From: Hymenobacter sp. J193
GTDB taxonomy: Bacteria; Bacteroidota; Bacteroidia; Cytophagales; Hymenobacteraceae
Length of the DNA stretch: 64,000 nucleotides
Direction of reading: 5' to 3'
Assembly (NCBI RefSeq): GCF_024700075.1
Contig: NZ_JAJONE010000001.1
Coordinates: 806,001 to 870,000 of the forward strand
Shown here: positions 15,279 through 24,060 of the stretch, one piece after another
Numbering within the stretch: position 1 is the first letter of the stretch
Layout: every line of letters begins with the position of its first letter
Position numbers and translations under genes: made by a program
The notes under the pieces: model-generated
The model's database searches: none
Told to the model about the DNA's origin: nothing
The model's input: the letters and a program-made list of their open reading frames with translations, nothing else

Positions 15279-16439
15279 CTACCCGGCTGCTTTGGCCAGT
15301 TGGTCAGGGGCCGAGACGGCCACCAGCGCATACAGCGCCTGTAGGAACCGGTCAACCTCCGCCCTGGTGATATTCAATGGGGGCAGCAGGCGGAGCACCG
15401 TCGGGTCGGAGGCGTTGCCTACGAATATGTGGAAATCCGAGAGCAGCTTGTCGCGCACATCTTTGATGGGGAAGTCGTACTTGATGCCCACCATCAGGCC
15501 CCGGCCGCGGATTTCCTCGGCACCGGCGTTGGCTTCCAGCTCCTGCCGCAGATAAGCGCCCAGCTCGGTGGCGTGGGCAAGTAAATCTTCCTGCTCAATA
15601 ACTTCCAGCACTGCCAGGGCGGCGGCGCAGGCCAGGTGGTTGCCGCCGAACGTAGTCCCCAGCAGACCATAGGACGCTTTTAGCTCCGGCGCAATCAGAA
15701 TGCCACCGATGGGGAAGCCGTTGCCCATGCCTTTGGCCACCGAAATAACATCGGGCCGAATGCCGGCGTGCTGGTGGGCAAAGAACCTGCCGCTGCGGCC
15801 GTAGCCGCTCTGCACCTCGTCGGCAATCAGCAGCGCACCGTACTGCTTGCACAGCGCCGCCAGGCCAGTCAGGAACTCATCGGAGGGCCTGATAATGCCG
15901 CCTACGCCCTGAATCGGCTCGATGATGGCCGCGCACACGTCGCCAACTTGTAGCACCTGCTCCACCGCCGCTAAGTCGTATTCCACGAAGGAAATGGCGT
16001 GGTCGGCGTTGAAGGGAGCCACGATTTTCGGGTTATCGGTAGCCGCCACCGCGCCGCTGGTACGACCGTGGAAAGCACCCTTGAAGGCTACCACGCGTTT
16101 CTTGCCGGTGTGGAAGGAAGCCAACTTCAGGGCATTCTCGTTAGCCTCAGCGCCGGAGTTGCACAGGAACAGCGAGTAGTCCTCGTAGCCCGACACCTGA
16201 CCCAGCTTTTGCGCCAGCTCCCGCTGAATCGGAATCTGCACCGAGTTGGAGTAGAAGCCGATGTTCTGCAGCTGCCCGGTGAGGCGCTGCACGTAGTGCG
16301 GGTGGCTGTGGCCGATGGAAATAACGGCGTGGCCCCCGTAGAAATCCAGGTACTCCTGGCCCTTGTCGTCCCAGAGTTTCGCTCCCAGCGCCTTTACCGG
16401 CGTGATGTTGACGAGCGGATATACGTTGAAAAGCTCCAT
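15279..16439 (-). CDS. argD: Acetylornithine (N-acylornithine) aminotransferase, class III
   Basis: A 386-residue PLP enzyme that turns N-acylglutamate semialdehyde into N-acylornithine with glutamate as amino donor. The PLP lysine is Lys236 in VISVAKGMGNGFPIGG, with Asp207 in ALLIADEVQSGYGR and the phosphate-binding NSGAEANENALK at 94-105. Length and motifs match ArgD. It is the last gene of the leftward GNAT-argG-argC-argD run and is separated from argC by a family A repeat. Related gamma-aminobutyrate or ornithine aminotransferases are possible, but the context settles it. Confidence 0.93.
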   Translation of the reverse strand: MELFNVYPLVNITPVKALGAKLWDDKGQEYLDFYGGHAVISIGHSHPHYVQRLTGQLQNIGFYSNSVQIPIQRELAQKLGQVSGYEDYSLFLCNSGAEANENALKLASFHTGKKRVVAFKGAFHGRTSGAVAATDNPKIVAPFNADHAISFVEYDLAAVEQVLQVGDVCAAIIEPIQGVGGIIRPSDEFLTGLAALCKQYGALLIADEVQSGYGRSGRFFAHQHAGIRPDVISVAKGMGNGFPIGGILIAPELKASYGLLGTTFGGNHLACAAALAVLEVIEQEDLLAHATELGAYLRQELEANAGAEEIRGRGLMVGIKYDFPIKDVRDKLLSDFHIFVGNASDPTVLRLLPPLNITRAEVDRFLQALYALVAVSAPDQLAKAAG

Positions 16440-16503
16440 GATGTAGAAGTGAGAGCTGAGAAGTTAGAACTTAGATCAAGCCTTATGAACATCCTGCAAG
16501 GAG

Positions 16504-16588
16504 GTCATGCTGAGCTTGCCGAAGCATCTCTACCGAACGATTTTCACCTAACGAAGCGGTAGAGATGCTTCGGCAAGCTCAGCATGAC
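16504..16588. repeat. REP-like element family A, perfect copy
   Basis: Perfect 32-bp arms at 16504-16535 and 16557-16588 (GTCATGCTGAGCTTGCCGAA...) with a 21-bp loop, between argC and argD inside the operon. A message crossing it would form a very stable hairpin. Confidence 0.95.
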
Positions 16589-16603
16589 AGTTCTGATGTT
16601 GTA

Positions 16604-17584
16604 TCAGAATAGCCCGGCCTTCAGGCCCAATCCAGTCGTTTCAGGCAGCCCGAACAGCAAGTTCATATTCTGCACTGCCTGGCCGGAAGCGCCTTTCACC
16701 AGATTATCAATAACCGAGGTGATAAGCAGCTGCTTGCCGAATTTCTGCACGTGCAGCAGGCACTTATTGGTGTTAACCACCTGCTTCAGATGAATTTCCT
16801 GGTCCGAAACCGTGGTGAACGGCGCATCGGCGTAGAACTTCTGGTACAGCTCCCGCGCCTCCTCCTGGGTCAAATCCGACGGCGTGTAGACGCTGGCGAA
16901 GATGCCCCGCGAGAAGTTGCCGCGGTAGGGAATGAAGTGAATAGCTACATCCAGCTCATGCTGGAGCTGCGCCAGGCTCTCCCCGATTTCGCCGAGGTGC
17001 TGGTGCGTGAAGGGCTTGTAGATGGACACGTTGTTGGTGCGCCACGAGAAGTGCACCGTCTCCGTCAAGCTCTGGCCCGCGCCCGTGCTCCCCGTAATGG
17101 CCGACACATGCACATCGTCGGTCAGCTTGCCCGCCTGCGCCAGCGGCAGCAAGGCCAGCTGAATAGCGGTGGCAAAGCAGCCCGGATTGGCAATGCTCTG
17201 CGCTTGCTGGATGCGGCTTCGGTTCAGCTCCGGCAGCCCGTACACAAACTCTCGACCCGCAAACTCCGCATCGGCTTCCAGGCGGAAGTCGTTGCTGAGG
17301 TCGATGATGTGCGTCGTTTCGGGTAGTTCGTGTTTCTCAAGCCACGCCTTGGAGTTGCCGTGGCCCAGGCACAGGAACACCACATCCTCATCACCGGCCA
17401 GCTCCGAGGCAAATACCAGATCCGTCTCCCCTACCAGGTCGTCGTGAACCTGGTAGATGGGGTTGCCCGCGTTGGAAGAGCTGACGATGGCGCCTAGCTC
17501 CGCGGATTCGTGGTGCAGCAGAATCCGCAGTAGCTCCCCCGCCGTGTAGCCGGCCCCGCCGACGATACCAACCTTAATTTTCAT
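16604..17584 (-). CDS. argC: N-acetyl-gamma-glutamyl-phosphate reductase
   Basis: A 326-residue enzyme that reduces N-acylglutamyl phosphate with NADPH. The Rossmann motif GIVGGAGYTAGELLRILL is at residues 7-24 and the catalytic Cys136 is in SIANPGCFATAIQL. The C-terminal half shows HQHLGEIGE and FIPYRGNFSRGI. The ATG at 17584 overlaps the end of argG by 11 bp, which indicates coupled translation. A longer frame to 17662 is only argG sequence in another frame. Confidence 0.95.
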   Translation of the reverse strand: MKIKVGIVGGAGYTAGELLRILLHHESAELGAIVSSSNAGNPIYQVHDDLVGETDLVFASELAGDEDVVFLCLGHGNSKAWLEKHELPETTHIIDLSNDFRLEADAEFAGREFVYGLPELNRSRIQQAQSIANPGCFATAIQLALLPLAQAGKLTDDVHVSAITGSTGAGQSLTETVHFSWRTNNVSIYKPFTHQHLGEIGESLAQLQHELDVAIHFIPYRGNFSRGIFASVYTPSDLTQEEARELYQKFYADAPFTTVSDQEIHLKQVVNTNKCLLHVQKFGKQLLITSVIDNLVKGASGQAVQNMNLLFGLPETTGLGLKAGLF

Positions 17585-18761
17585 CGTTGAACGAGCCGTG
17601 AATCCGCAGCTGGTTGCTGAAGATCTTGATGAAGCCTTTCGCATCACGCGAGTCCCAGGCATTGTTTTCCTCGCCGTAGGTAGCCACCTTCGACTGCATC
17701 ATGTCGAAGTCCGACTCAATACCCACCAATTCAAACTGGTAAGGCTTCAGCGTGACGTACACCGTGCCCGACACGCGCGCCTGCGACGACTCCAGAAACG
17801 CCTCCATGTCGCGCATCACCGGGTCGAGGTATTGGGCCTCATGCAGCAGTGTGCCATACCAGTTGGCGATATAGTCCTTGTGTAGCAGCTGCCAGCGCGA
17901 GGAAACGTGCTTCTCCAGCAAGTGGTGGCCTTTGATGAGGATCAGCGGCGCGGGCGCCTCGAAGCCCACGCGGCCCTTGATGCCCAGAATCGTGTCGCCC
18001 ACGTGGGTGTCGCGGCCGATGGCGTACTGACCGGCCAGCTCGTTAAGGGCAATAATCAAATCCACCGGCTGCATTTGCGCACCATTCAGGGCCACCGGCT
18101 CGCCTTCTTCAAAGGTGATGCTGATTTCCTGGGGCTCGGTTTTGCTGAGCTGCGTAGGCCAAGCCGATTCCGGCAAACCCTGGCGCGAAGTCAGGGTTTC
18201 TACGCCACCCACGCTGGTGCCCCAGATACCCTTGTTGATGGAGTATTTGGCCTTTTCCCAGCTCATTTCCACCCCATTCTGCTGCAGGTACTCAATTTCC
18301 TGCTGGCGCGAAAGGCCCAGGTCGCGGATGGGCGTAATGATTTCCGTATCGGGTGAAATCACCGAGAAAGCTACATCGAAACGTACTTGGTCGTTGCCGG
18401 CCCCGGTGCTGCCGTGGGCAATGTAGTCAGCCTTGTTTTCGCGGGCGTACTCTGCCAGGGCCAGGCTCTGGAACATGCGCTCCGCACTCACGCTCAGCGG
18501 GTACGTGTCGTTCTTCAGAATATTTCCCGCCAGCAGGTAGCGCAGACACTCCTGGTAGAACCGCTCGGTTACGTCGATTACCTCGTGGCGCTTGGAGCCC
18601 ATTTCGTAGGCACGCTTTTCGATGCCGGCCAGCTCCTCCTGCGAGAAGCCACCCGAGTTGACGATGACCGTGTGGACTTCCAGGCCCAGCTCTTTCGTCA
18701 GATACACAACGCAATAGGACGTATCCAAACCGCCGCTGTAAGCGAGAACTACTTTTTTCAT
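17574..18761 (-). CDS. argG: Argininosuccinate synthase
   Basis: A 395-residue enzyme joining citrulline and aspartate at the expense of ATP. The P-loop of the N-type ATP pyrophosphatase fold, VLAYSGGLDTSYC, is at residues 4-16. Further conserved blocks are AHGSTGAGNDQVRF and IKGRVGFEAP. Length is normal. In this pathway citrulline is released from N-acylcitrulline by the M20 deacylase. It is preceded by a GNAT gene and followed, with overlap, by argC. Confidence 0.96.
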   Translation of the reverse strand: MKKVVLAYSGGLDTSYCVVYLTKELGLEVHTVIVNSGGFSQEELAGIEKRAYEMGSKRHEVIDVTERFYQECLRYLLAGNILKNDTYPLSVSAERMFQSLALAEYARENKADYIAHGSTGAGNDQVRFDVAFSVISPDTEIITPIRDLGLSRQQEIEYLQQNGVEMSWEKAKYSINKGIWGTSVGGVETLTSRQGLPESAWPTQLSKTEPQEISITFEEGEPVALNGAQMQPVDLIIALNELAGQYAIGRDTHVGDTILGIKGRVGFEAPAPLILIKGHHLLEKHVSSRWQLLHKDYIANWYGTLLHEAQYLDPVMRDMEAFLESSQARVSGTVYVTLKPYQFELVGIESDFDMMQSKVATYGEENNAWDSRDAKGFIKIFSNQLRIHGSFNDEN

Positions 18762-18767
18762 TAAATG

Positions 18768-18880
18768 AGAACTTAGAACTGAGATGTTAGAGCTTAGAAA
18801 GCAGTATTTGGCAGGAAGAAGTGAGCTGAGAGAATTCTGTTAGCACAACGCTAAGCTCTACCTTCTCACTTCTAGGTTCT
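18768..18880. repeat. Inverted repeat, family C (AGAACTTAGAACTGAG...)
   Basis: The 30-bp arms at 18768-18797 and 18851-18880 match at 26 of 30 positions and enclose 53 bp. The vocabulary is AACTTAG/GAACTGAG. A single arm of the same type, GTGAGAGCTGAGAAGTTAGA, is present at 16449-16468. It lies between the GNAT gene and argG. Confidence 0.8.
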
Positions 18881-19450
18881 CTACCGCTCCTGCGCCAGGA
18901 TTTCGATGGTATGCTGGCTGAAACTGTCGTCCAGGTTGTCGTACACCATGCCGGTGCAGAGGCACATCTTGCGCTCATTCTCCATCAGGATGCCGTAGTT
19001 TTTGCAGCTGGAGCAGCCCTTCCAGAAGTCGTCGGACTGGGTAAGCTCCGGGAACGTGACGGGGCGGTAGCCCAGCTCGTTGTTGATCTTCATCACGGCC
19101 GCGGAGGTGGTGATGCCGAAGATCTTGGCCTGCGGATACTTGGTGCGGGACAGCTCGAACACGCGGTGCTTGATGGCGCGGCCCAGGCCCTCCTTGCGCA
19201 GCTCGGTGTTCACAATCAACCCCGAGTTGACCACAAATTTGTTGTCCTCGAAGGTTTCGATGTAGCAGAAGCCCGCCAGCTGCTCCTCAATAAAGGCGAT
19301 GATGGCGTCGCCCTTTTCCATCTTCTTGATCAGATAGTTGGGGTCACGCTTGGCAATGCCCACTCCCCGCGCTTTGGCGGACTCGGCATACCATTGACAG
19401 AGGGTTTCCACATACTGCGCATCGGCAGCATTGGCGACTCGTAAAATCAT
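18881..19450 (-). CDS. GNAT acetyltransferase, candidate N-acylglutamate synthase of the arginine operon
   Basis: A 189-residue GNAT protein. The acyl-CoA loop region reads TELRKEGLGRAIKHRVFEL (about 85-103). A C-terminal cysteine cluster (GCSSCKNYG ... MCLCTGM) is unusual for GNAT enzymes and may bind metal. It heads the operon with argG, argC and argD, and no classical argA or argJ is present in the window. It is therefore the best candidate for the first step, acylation of glutamate (inference from context). Such GNAT genes precede argG in other Bacteroidota, as far as I recall. The stop is at the edge of an inverted repeat. Confidence 0.75.
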   Translation of the reverse strand: MILRVANAADAQYVETLCQWYAESAKARGVGIAKRDPNYLIKKMEKGDAIIAFIEEQLAGFCYIETFEDNKFVVNSGLIVNTELRKEGLGRAIKHRVFELSRTKYPQAKIFGITTSAAVMKINNELGYRPVTFPELTQSDDFWKGCSSCKNYGILMENERKMCLCTGMVYDNLDDSFSQHTIEILAQER

Positions 19451-19860
19451 GGTCAGGACTCGGTTAGTGGCCGGGTTTATACGGCTACAGACTCGGAAAG
19501 ACGAAAAAAGAGGATACAGACGAGGCTGCTGGAGGCTTCGGCGGCAGGGCCGGAAGCAGGTAAAAACCCGGAAGTGCGGTGGGCCGGTCAGGCCGGGGAG
19601 CGGGGCGTTCCGGCTGAGGGCCGGAAGAAGTCACACGGGAAATTACACTCGGACTAGGGGTCGGTTGATTCGTGAAGTGTCTCTTGGGTGGGGCTCCAGA
19701 GGAAAGCCCGGCGTCGGTTCGCGGTAGAGGCGGAAACCGGACGTACTATTGCAGCCAGCGGTTAAGCTGGCATGATTCGCACGACCAGACAAGGTCGTCG
19801 CAGAAGCGCAATAGAAGAGAGTTGAATCATGACGGTTGCCGCGGGGCGGCGAGGGAGTGT
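19451..19860. other. GC-rich, gene-poor stretch with local stem-loops
   Basis: No convincing reading frame exists in these 410 bp between the divergent arginine operons. Small stem-loops such as CCAGC/GCTGG and CGACC/GGTCG (about 19755-19800) and purine-rich loops give it the look of a structured RNA, but it matches none I can recognise. It must also carry the promoter of the leftward operon. Confidence 0.4.
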
Positions 19861-19889
19861 TTCGCGGTTTAAATCGTTTAAACCGCGAA
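19861..19889. promoter_or_regulatory. 29-bp perfect palindrome between divergent arg operons
   Basis: TTCGCGGTTTAAA, TCG, then the exact complement. The 13-bp arms are AT rich at the centre and GC rich outside. The site lies 158 bp before argB and 411 bp before the GNAT gene, a suitable place for a shared operator. It does not resemble the classical ARG box. There is no T-run, so a terminator is less likely. The rest of the region to 20046 shows nothing else. Confidence 0.5.
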
Positions 19890-20046
19890 TTCGTTGCAAT
19901 ACTAGATGTTTTTTTTGAAACTTTACCGCTTCCAGCCCAAAAAGATTATTCCTACCGGCGGCATTTCCCGGAAACCTGCTCACGGGCGGCCATCCATTTA
20001 GCCCATCCTGGCATCGCTAAGGCCATTTTTTCCTCTCTCCTACTGT

Positions 20047-20829
20047 ATGCGTGAAGGCCTGAAAATTTTTAAAATCGGCGGTGGCATCATTGACGATGAA
20101 CGCCAGCTGCGGCAGTTTCTGCGGGAGCTGGCCCAGGTGCCGGGCCGCAAGCTGCTGGTACATGGCGGCGGCAAAGGTGCCAGCCAGATGCTCCGCGACC
20201 TGGGCATCGAGCCCCAGATGGTAGAAGGCCGCCGCATCACCGACGCGGCCACGCTCGACATTGTAACCATGTTCTACGCCGGCAAAACCAACAAGCAGGT
20301 GGTGAGCCTGCTGCAAGCGGAAGGCGTAAATGCCCTCGGCCTTTCCGGCGCCGATGGCAACGCCATCCGGGCTGTCAAGCGCCCCGTCAAGGACATTGAC
20401 TATGGCTTTGTGGGCGACCTGCCCGTCGATGCGGTAAACGCAGAATTGATAGGCCAATTGCTGGAAATGCACCTCACGCCTGTGTTCTGCGCCATTACTC
20501 ACGACGGCGCGGGCCAGCTGCTCAATACCAACGCCGACACCATTGCCAGCACCCTGGCTCAAGCTTTGGCCGTGCAGTACGAGGTGGAGCTGCACTTCTG
20601 CTTCGAGAAAGACGGCGTGCTGCGGGATATCAAAGACGAAGCCTCCGTCATTCCGCAAATCACCGCCGCCGAGTATCAGCAGCTCAAAGCCGAGGGCGTC
20701 ATTGCAGCCGGCATGGTGCCCAAGCTCGACAGTGCCTTTGCCGCCCTGGAAGCCGGCGTCGAGCGGGTGGTCATCGAAAACGCGCTACGCATCAACGAGC
20801 CGGTAAAAACGATTCTATGCCGGAGCTAA
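20047..20829 (+). CDS. argB: N-acetylglutamate (N-acylglutamate) kinase
   Basis: A 260-residue amino-acid kinase that phosphorylates N-acylglutamate. Visible are the N-terminal FKIGGGIIDD lysine-glycine motif, the substrate loop LLVHGGGKGASQML, LGLSGADGNAI, and VEGVIAAGMVPKLDSA-like C-terminal segment (EGVIAAGMVPKLDSAF). It is shorter than many proteobacterial enzymes and is the Bacteroidota type. The Bacteroides counterpart is reported to act on N-succinylglutamate, so the acyl group is uncertain here. It overlaps the following deacylase gene by 13 bp. Confidence 0.92.
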   Translation: MREGLKIFKIGGGIIDDERQLRQFLRELAQVPGRKLLVHGGGKGASQMLRDLGIEPQMVEGRRITDAATLDIVTMFYAGKTNKQVVSLLQAEGVNALGLSGADGNAIRAVKRPVKDIDYGFVGDLPVDAVNAELIGQLLEMHLTPVFCAITHDGAGQLLNTNADTIASTLAQALAVQYEVELHFCFEKDGVLRDIKDEASVIPQITAAEYQQLKAEGVIAAGMVPKLDSAFAALEAGVERVVIENALRINEPVKTILCRS

Positions 20830-21896
20830 CCGACCCGCTGACCGAAGAAGCCATTGCGCTGCTGCAACAGCTTATTCGCACGCCTTCCTTTTCGCGGGAG
20901 GAAGACCGCACCGCCGATTTGCTGGTGAATTTTCTGCGGCATAATGGCGCCAAGCCCCAGCGCGACGCCAACAACGTGTGGGCAGTGTCGAAACGGTTTG
21001 ACGCCGCTAAGCCGACCATCCTGCTTAACTCCCACCACGACACCGTGAAGCCCGGCGCTTCCTGGACCTACGACCCTTTCGGGGCCTTAGTGGAGGGTGA
21101 CCGGCTGACCGGCCTGGGAAGCAATGACGCGGGGGCTTCGGCGGTGAGTTTGCTGGCTACGTTTCTTTATTTCGAGCAACAGGAAACTGCACCGCCCTTC
21201 AACCTGATCTGCGCTATCACGGCCGAGGAAGAAGTATCGGGCACGAATGGTATCCGCCGGCTACTGCCGCTGCTGCCGAAGATTGACCTGGGCATTGTAG
21301 GTGAGCCGACGCAGATGGATCTGGCCGTGGCCGAAAAAGGCCTGGTCGTGCTCGACTGCGTAGCGCACGGCCGCACCGGGCACGCCGCCCGGGAGGAAGG
21401 TGAAAACGCCCTCTACAAAGCCCTTGACGATGTGCAGCGCCTGCGCGAATTCCAGTTTGAGCGGGTGTCGGAGCTGCTGGGCCCGGTGAAGACGACCGTC
21501 ACGCAGATGCAGGCCGGTACCCAGCACAACGTTGTGCCCGACCGGTGCAGCTTCGTGGTGGATGTGCGCACCAACGAGCTGTACACCAACCCGGAGGTGG
21601 CGGACATTGTGCGAGGCCTGATCGGGGCCGACGTTACCCCACGCTCCACCCACCTCAACTCCTCGCGCATCCCGCTCACGCACCCGCTGGTGCAGCGCGG
21701 ACTAGCCCTGGGTTGCCGCACGTTCGGCTCCGTCACGCTGTCCGACCAGTCGATGATGCCCTTCACCACCGTCAAAATCGGCCCCGGCGACTCGGCACGC
21801 TCCCATACCCCAGATGAGTACATTCTGCTCAGCGAAATCCGGGCGGGCGTACGGGGCTACGTGGAGTTGCTAGCGGGCCTTGAGTTGACCGTTTAG
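20817..21896 (+). CDS. argE': M20 metallopeptidase, N-acylcitrulline/N-acylornithine deacylase
   Basis: A 359-residue M20-family hydrolase. Metal ligands are visible in NSHHDTVKPG (His73, Asp75), GSNDAG (Asp104) and AEEEVSGTNG (Glu137-Glu138), followed by GEPTQMDLAVAEKG and the dimerisation domain. With an N-acylornithine carbamoyltransferase in the cluster, the expected reaction is removal of the acyl group from N-acylcitrulline to give citrulline for ArgG. It overlaps argB by 13 bp. Its stop overlaps that of the convergent PhnB-like gene by 4 bp. DapE is a relative but does not fit the context. Confidence 0.88.
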   Translation: MPELTDPLTEEAIALLQQLIRTPSFSREEDRTADLLVNFLRHNGAKPQRDANNVWAVSKRFDAAKPTILLNSHHDTVKPGASWTYDPFGALVEGDRLTGLGSNDAGASAVSLLATFLYFEQQETAPPFNLICAITAEEEVSGTNGIRRLLPLLPKIDLGIVGEPTQMDLAVAEKGLVVLDCVAHGRTGHAAREEGENALYKALDDVQRLREFQFERVSELLGPVKTTVTQMQAGTQHNVVPDRCSFVVDVRTNELYTNPEVADIVRGLIGADVTPRSTHLNSSRIPLTHPLVQRGLALGCRTFGSVTLSDQSMMPFTTVKIGPGDSARSHTPDEYILLSEIRAGVRGYVELLAGLELTV

Positions 21897-22357
21897 GCGT
21901 TTTCGAGGGCTGCTATGTCGATTTTGTGCATCTGCATCATGGCGGCCATCTTGCGCTGCATCTGGGCCGGGTCGGAGCTGCGCAGGAGTTGGAGCATATT
22001 GGCCGGCGTGATTTGCCAGGAGACGCCAAACCGGTCTTTCAGCCAGCCACAGTCGCCGGGCTCCCCGCCATCGGCCGTGAGCTTGTCCCAGAGCGTATCG
22101 ATTTCGGCTTGGTCGGCACAGCTTACCGATAGCGAGATGCCGGTACTGAACGTGAAGTATGGTCCTCCGTTCAGGGCCACGTACTTTTGCCCGGCCAGTT
22201 CAAACTCAACCGTCATTACGTTGCCGACCGGCATGTATGTTCCGGCGGTGTAGTGCGTCAGGCGGGTGATTTTTGACTCCGGGAAAAGGCTGGTGTAGAG
22301 CTGCGCCGCTTCTTCGGCCTGGTCGTTGAAAGTCAGGAACGTGGTTATTTTCTGCAT
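21893..22357 (-). CDS. VOC-superfamily PhnB-like protein
   Basis: A 154-residue glyoxalase-fold protein of the PhnB / 3-demethylubiquinone methyltransferase-like (DUF) type. The opening KITTFLTFNDQAEEAAQLYTSLFPESK (first part KITTFLTFNDQAEEAAQLY), ALNGGPYFTFSTGISLSVSC and DRFGVSWQITP are typical of the group. Members are usually annotated only as VOC proteins, and the substrate is unknown. The ATG at 22357 is chosen because the family starts with this strand; the longer frame to 22495 adds an unlikely Arg/Pro-rich leader. It interrupts the rightward arg genes (argB, argE, argH) on the opposite strand. Confidence 0.82.
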   Translation of the reverse strand: MQKITTFLTFNDQAEEAAQLYTSLFPESKITRLTHYTAGTYMPVGNVMTVEFELAGQKYVALNGGPYFTFSTGISLSVSCADQAEIDTLWDKLTADGGEPGDCGWLKDRFGVSWQITPANMLQLLRSSDPAQMQRKMAAMMQMHKIDIAALENA

Positions 22358-22530
22358 GGCGGCTGGAGAGTTGCTAAGAACTGAAGTAAAGGTAGGGAGC
22401 CGCCCCACCCTGATACGAGGCCGAAAACGACAAAAAACAGGCAGTTTGCGAGGCAGTAGCTCCTGGCAGCTCCTGCCGCCACACGTAGTACCCATTCCCG
22501 GCCGAGGCCGGAAACATCATAAGTCAGCGC

Positions 22531-23844
22531 ATGAAAATCTGGGATAAAGGCATTGCCGTCGATAAGAAGATTGAACAATTCACCGTGGGCCGCGACCGGG
22601 AGCTGGATATGTACCTGGCGCAGTTCGATGTGCAGGCCTCCAAGGCCCAGGCGAATATGCTGGCCGGCGCGGGTTTGATTTCCGGGGAGGAAAACCAGCA
22701 GTTGCAGCAGGGCCTGCAGGAGCTGGCCGCCCAACTGGAAGCCGGCACGTTCACCATCGACGAGGACTTTGAGGATGTACACTCCAAAATCGAGTCCTAC
22801 CTGACCGAACACTACGGCGACGCGGGCAAGAAAATCCATACCGCCCGCTCCCGCAATGACCAAGTGTTGACTGCCATTCAGCTATTTCTCAAGGACTACA
22901 CCCAGCGTGCCGCCGCCCGCACCCTGGAGCTGGTGGAGGTGCTGCTGCAGAAAGCCGAAGCCCACAAAACCGACCTGATGCCGGGCTACACCCACTTTCA
23001 GGCGGCCATGCCCAGCTCCTTTGGGCTGTGGTTTTCGGCCTACGCCGAGCACCTGTTGCTGGACTTAGCTCTGTTCGAAGCCGCCCACACCGTAGCCGAC
23101 CAGAACCCGCTGGGCTCAGGGGCGGGCTTCGGCTCGTCCTTCCCTATCGACCGGCTCCAGACCACCCAGGAAATGGGCTTCGGCAGCTTAGCCGTGAGCA
23201 GCGTAGGCGCCCAGATGCTGCGCGGCAAAACCGAGAAAACCGTGGCCTTCGCCCTAGCCGGCATGGCGGCTACGCTCAGCAAGATGGCCTACGACCTGGT
23301 ACTCTACAACGGGCAGGACATGGCCTTCGTGGAGCTGCCAGCGGCTTTCACGACAGGCTCCAGCATCATGCCGCACAAGAAAAACCCCGACGTGTTCGAG
23401 CTGATACGGGCCCGCTGCAACGCTCTGCAGGCTTTGCCCAACACGCTGATGCTGGCCACTGGTAACCTGCCCAGCGGCTACCACCGCGACTTCCAGATTC
23501 TGAAGGAAATCCTCTTCGAGCCGATGACACAGTTTCTTAATATTCTGGACATCGTGCTGTTTGCGTTGCCCCAGCTGCGTATCAAGCCCGACCTGCTCAA
23601 CCAGCCCAAGTACGACGCCGTGTTTACCGTCGAAAACATCAACCAGCTTATTCAGGCCGGGGTACCCTTCCGTGAAGCTTACAAGCAGGTGGGCCGCGCC
23701 GTGGAGGATGGCTCCTACGTGCCGCACAAGCAATTTCAGACCACTCATCTGGGCAGCGTGCATAACCTGGGATTGGAGGAAATCCGGGCGAAGGTGGCGC
23801 GGTTCCAGGCCGGGAGCCGATTACTTGCTTCTGCGCAATCGTAA
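22531..23844 (+). CDS. argH: Argininosuccinate lyase
   Basis: A 437-residue member of the fumarase/aspartase superfamily that splits argininosuccinate to arginine and fumarate. The signature GSSIMPHKKNPDVFE with the flexible catalytic serine loop is at about residues 272-286. The ARSRNDQV block (HTARSRNDQVLTA) and the MPGYTHFQAAMPSSFG block are also present. The product is slightly shorter than the roughly 460-residue E. coli protein. It completes the arginine pathway in this region. Its start is 173 bp from that of the divergent VOC gene. Confidence 0.95.
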   Translation: MKIWDKGIAVDKKIEQFTVGRDRELDMYLAQFDVQASKAQANMLAGAGLISGEENQQLQQGLQELAAQLEAGTFTIDEDFEDVHSKIESYLTEHYGDAGKKIHTARSRNDQVLTAIQLFLKDYTQRAAARTLELVEVLLQKAEAHKTDLMPGYTHFQAAMPSSFGLWFSAYAEHLLLDLALFEAAHTVADQNPLGSGAGFGSSFPIDRLQTTQEMGFGSLAVSSVGAQMLRGKTEKTVAFALAGMAATLSKMAYDLVLYNGQDMAFVELPAAFTTGSSIMPHKKNPDVFELIRARCNALQALPNTLMLATGNLPSGYHRDFQILKEILFEPMTQFLNILDIVLFALPQLRIKPDLLNQPKYDAVFTVENINQLIQAGVPFREAYKQVGRAVEDGSYVPHKQFQTTHLGSVHNLGLEEIRAKVARFQAGSRLLASAQS

Positions 23845-24060
23845 AACTACTAGGAAAGCAAAGCAGGTATTCGGCTGAATGGCCGGCAGCAATTGTACTA
23901 GCCGCTTAGTTGGCGCGTTAGGCCAATTCCGGTAATTTTCCGGCTGGCGGCGCAAAAAAACCAGCGTATTTAGCGCATAAGCCCGAACTTGCGGGCTTAC
24001 TGCAACCCGTAGCGTTTCGGCAATGCTTGCGCCCCACGTTTCCTTAACCTGAATTTTTCC

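Noticed and set aside
19680..19850. RNase P or other known structural RNA
   Set aside because: GAGGAAAGCCCGG at 19698 resembles the start of RNase P RNA (GAGGAAAGUCCGG), but the universally conserved ACAGAAA and later blocks are missing.
22358..22495. Upstream extension of the VOC gene to an earlier ATG
   Set aside because: It adds 46 Arg/Pro-rich residues not seen in this short family, while the ATG at 22357 begins the first strand.
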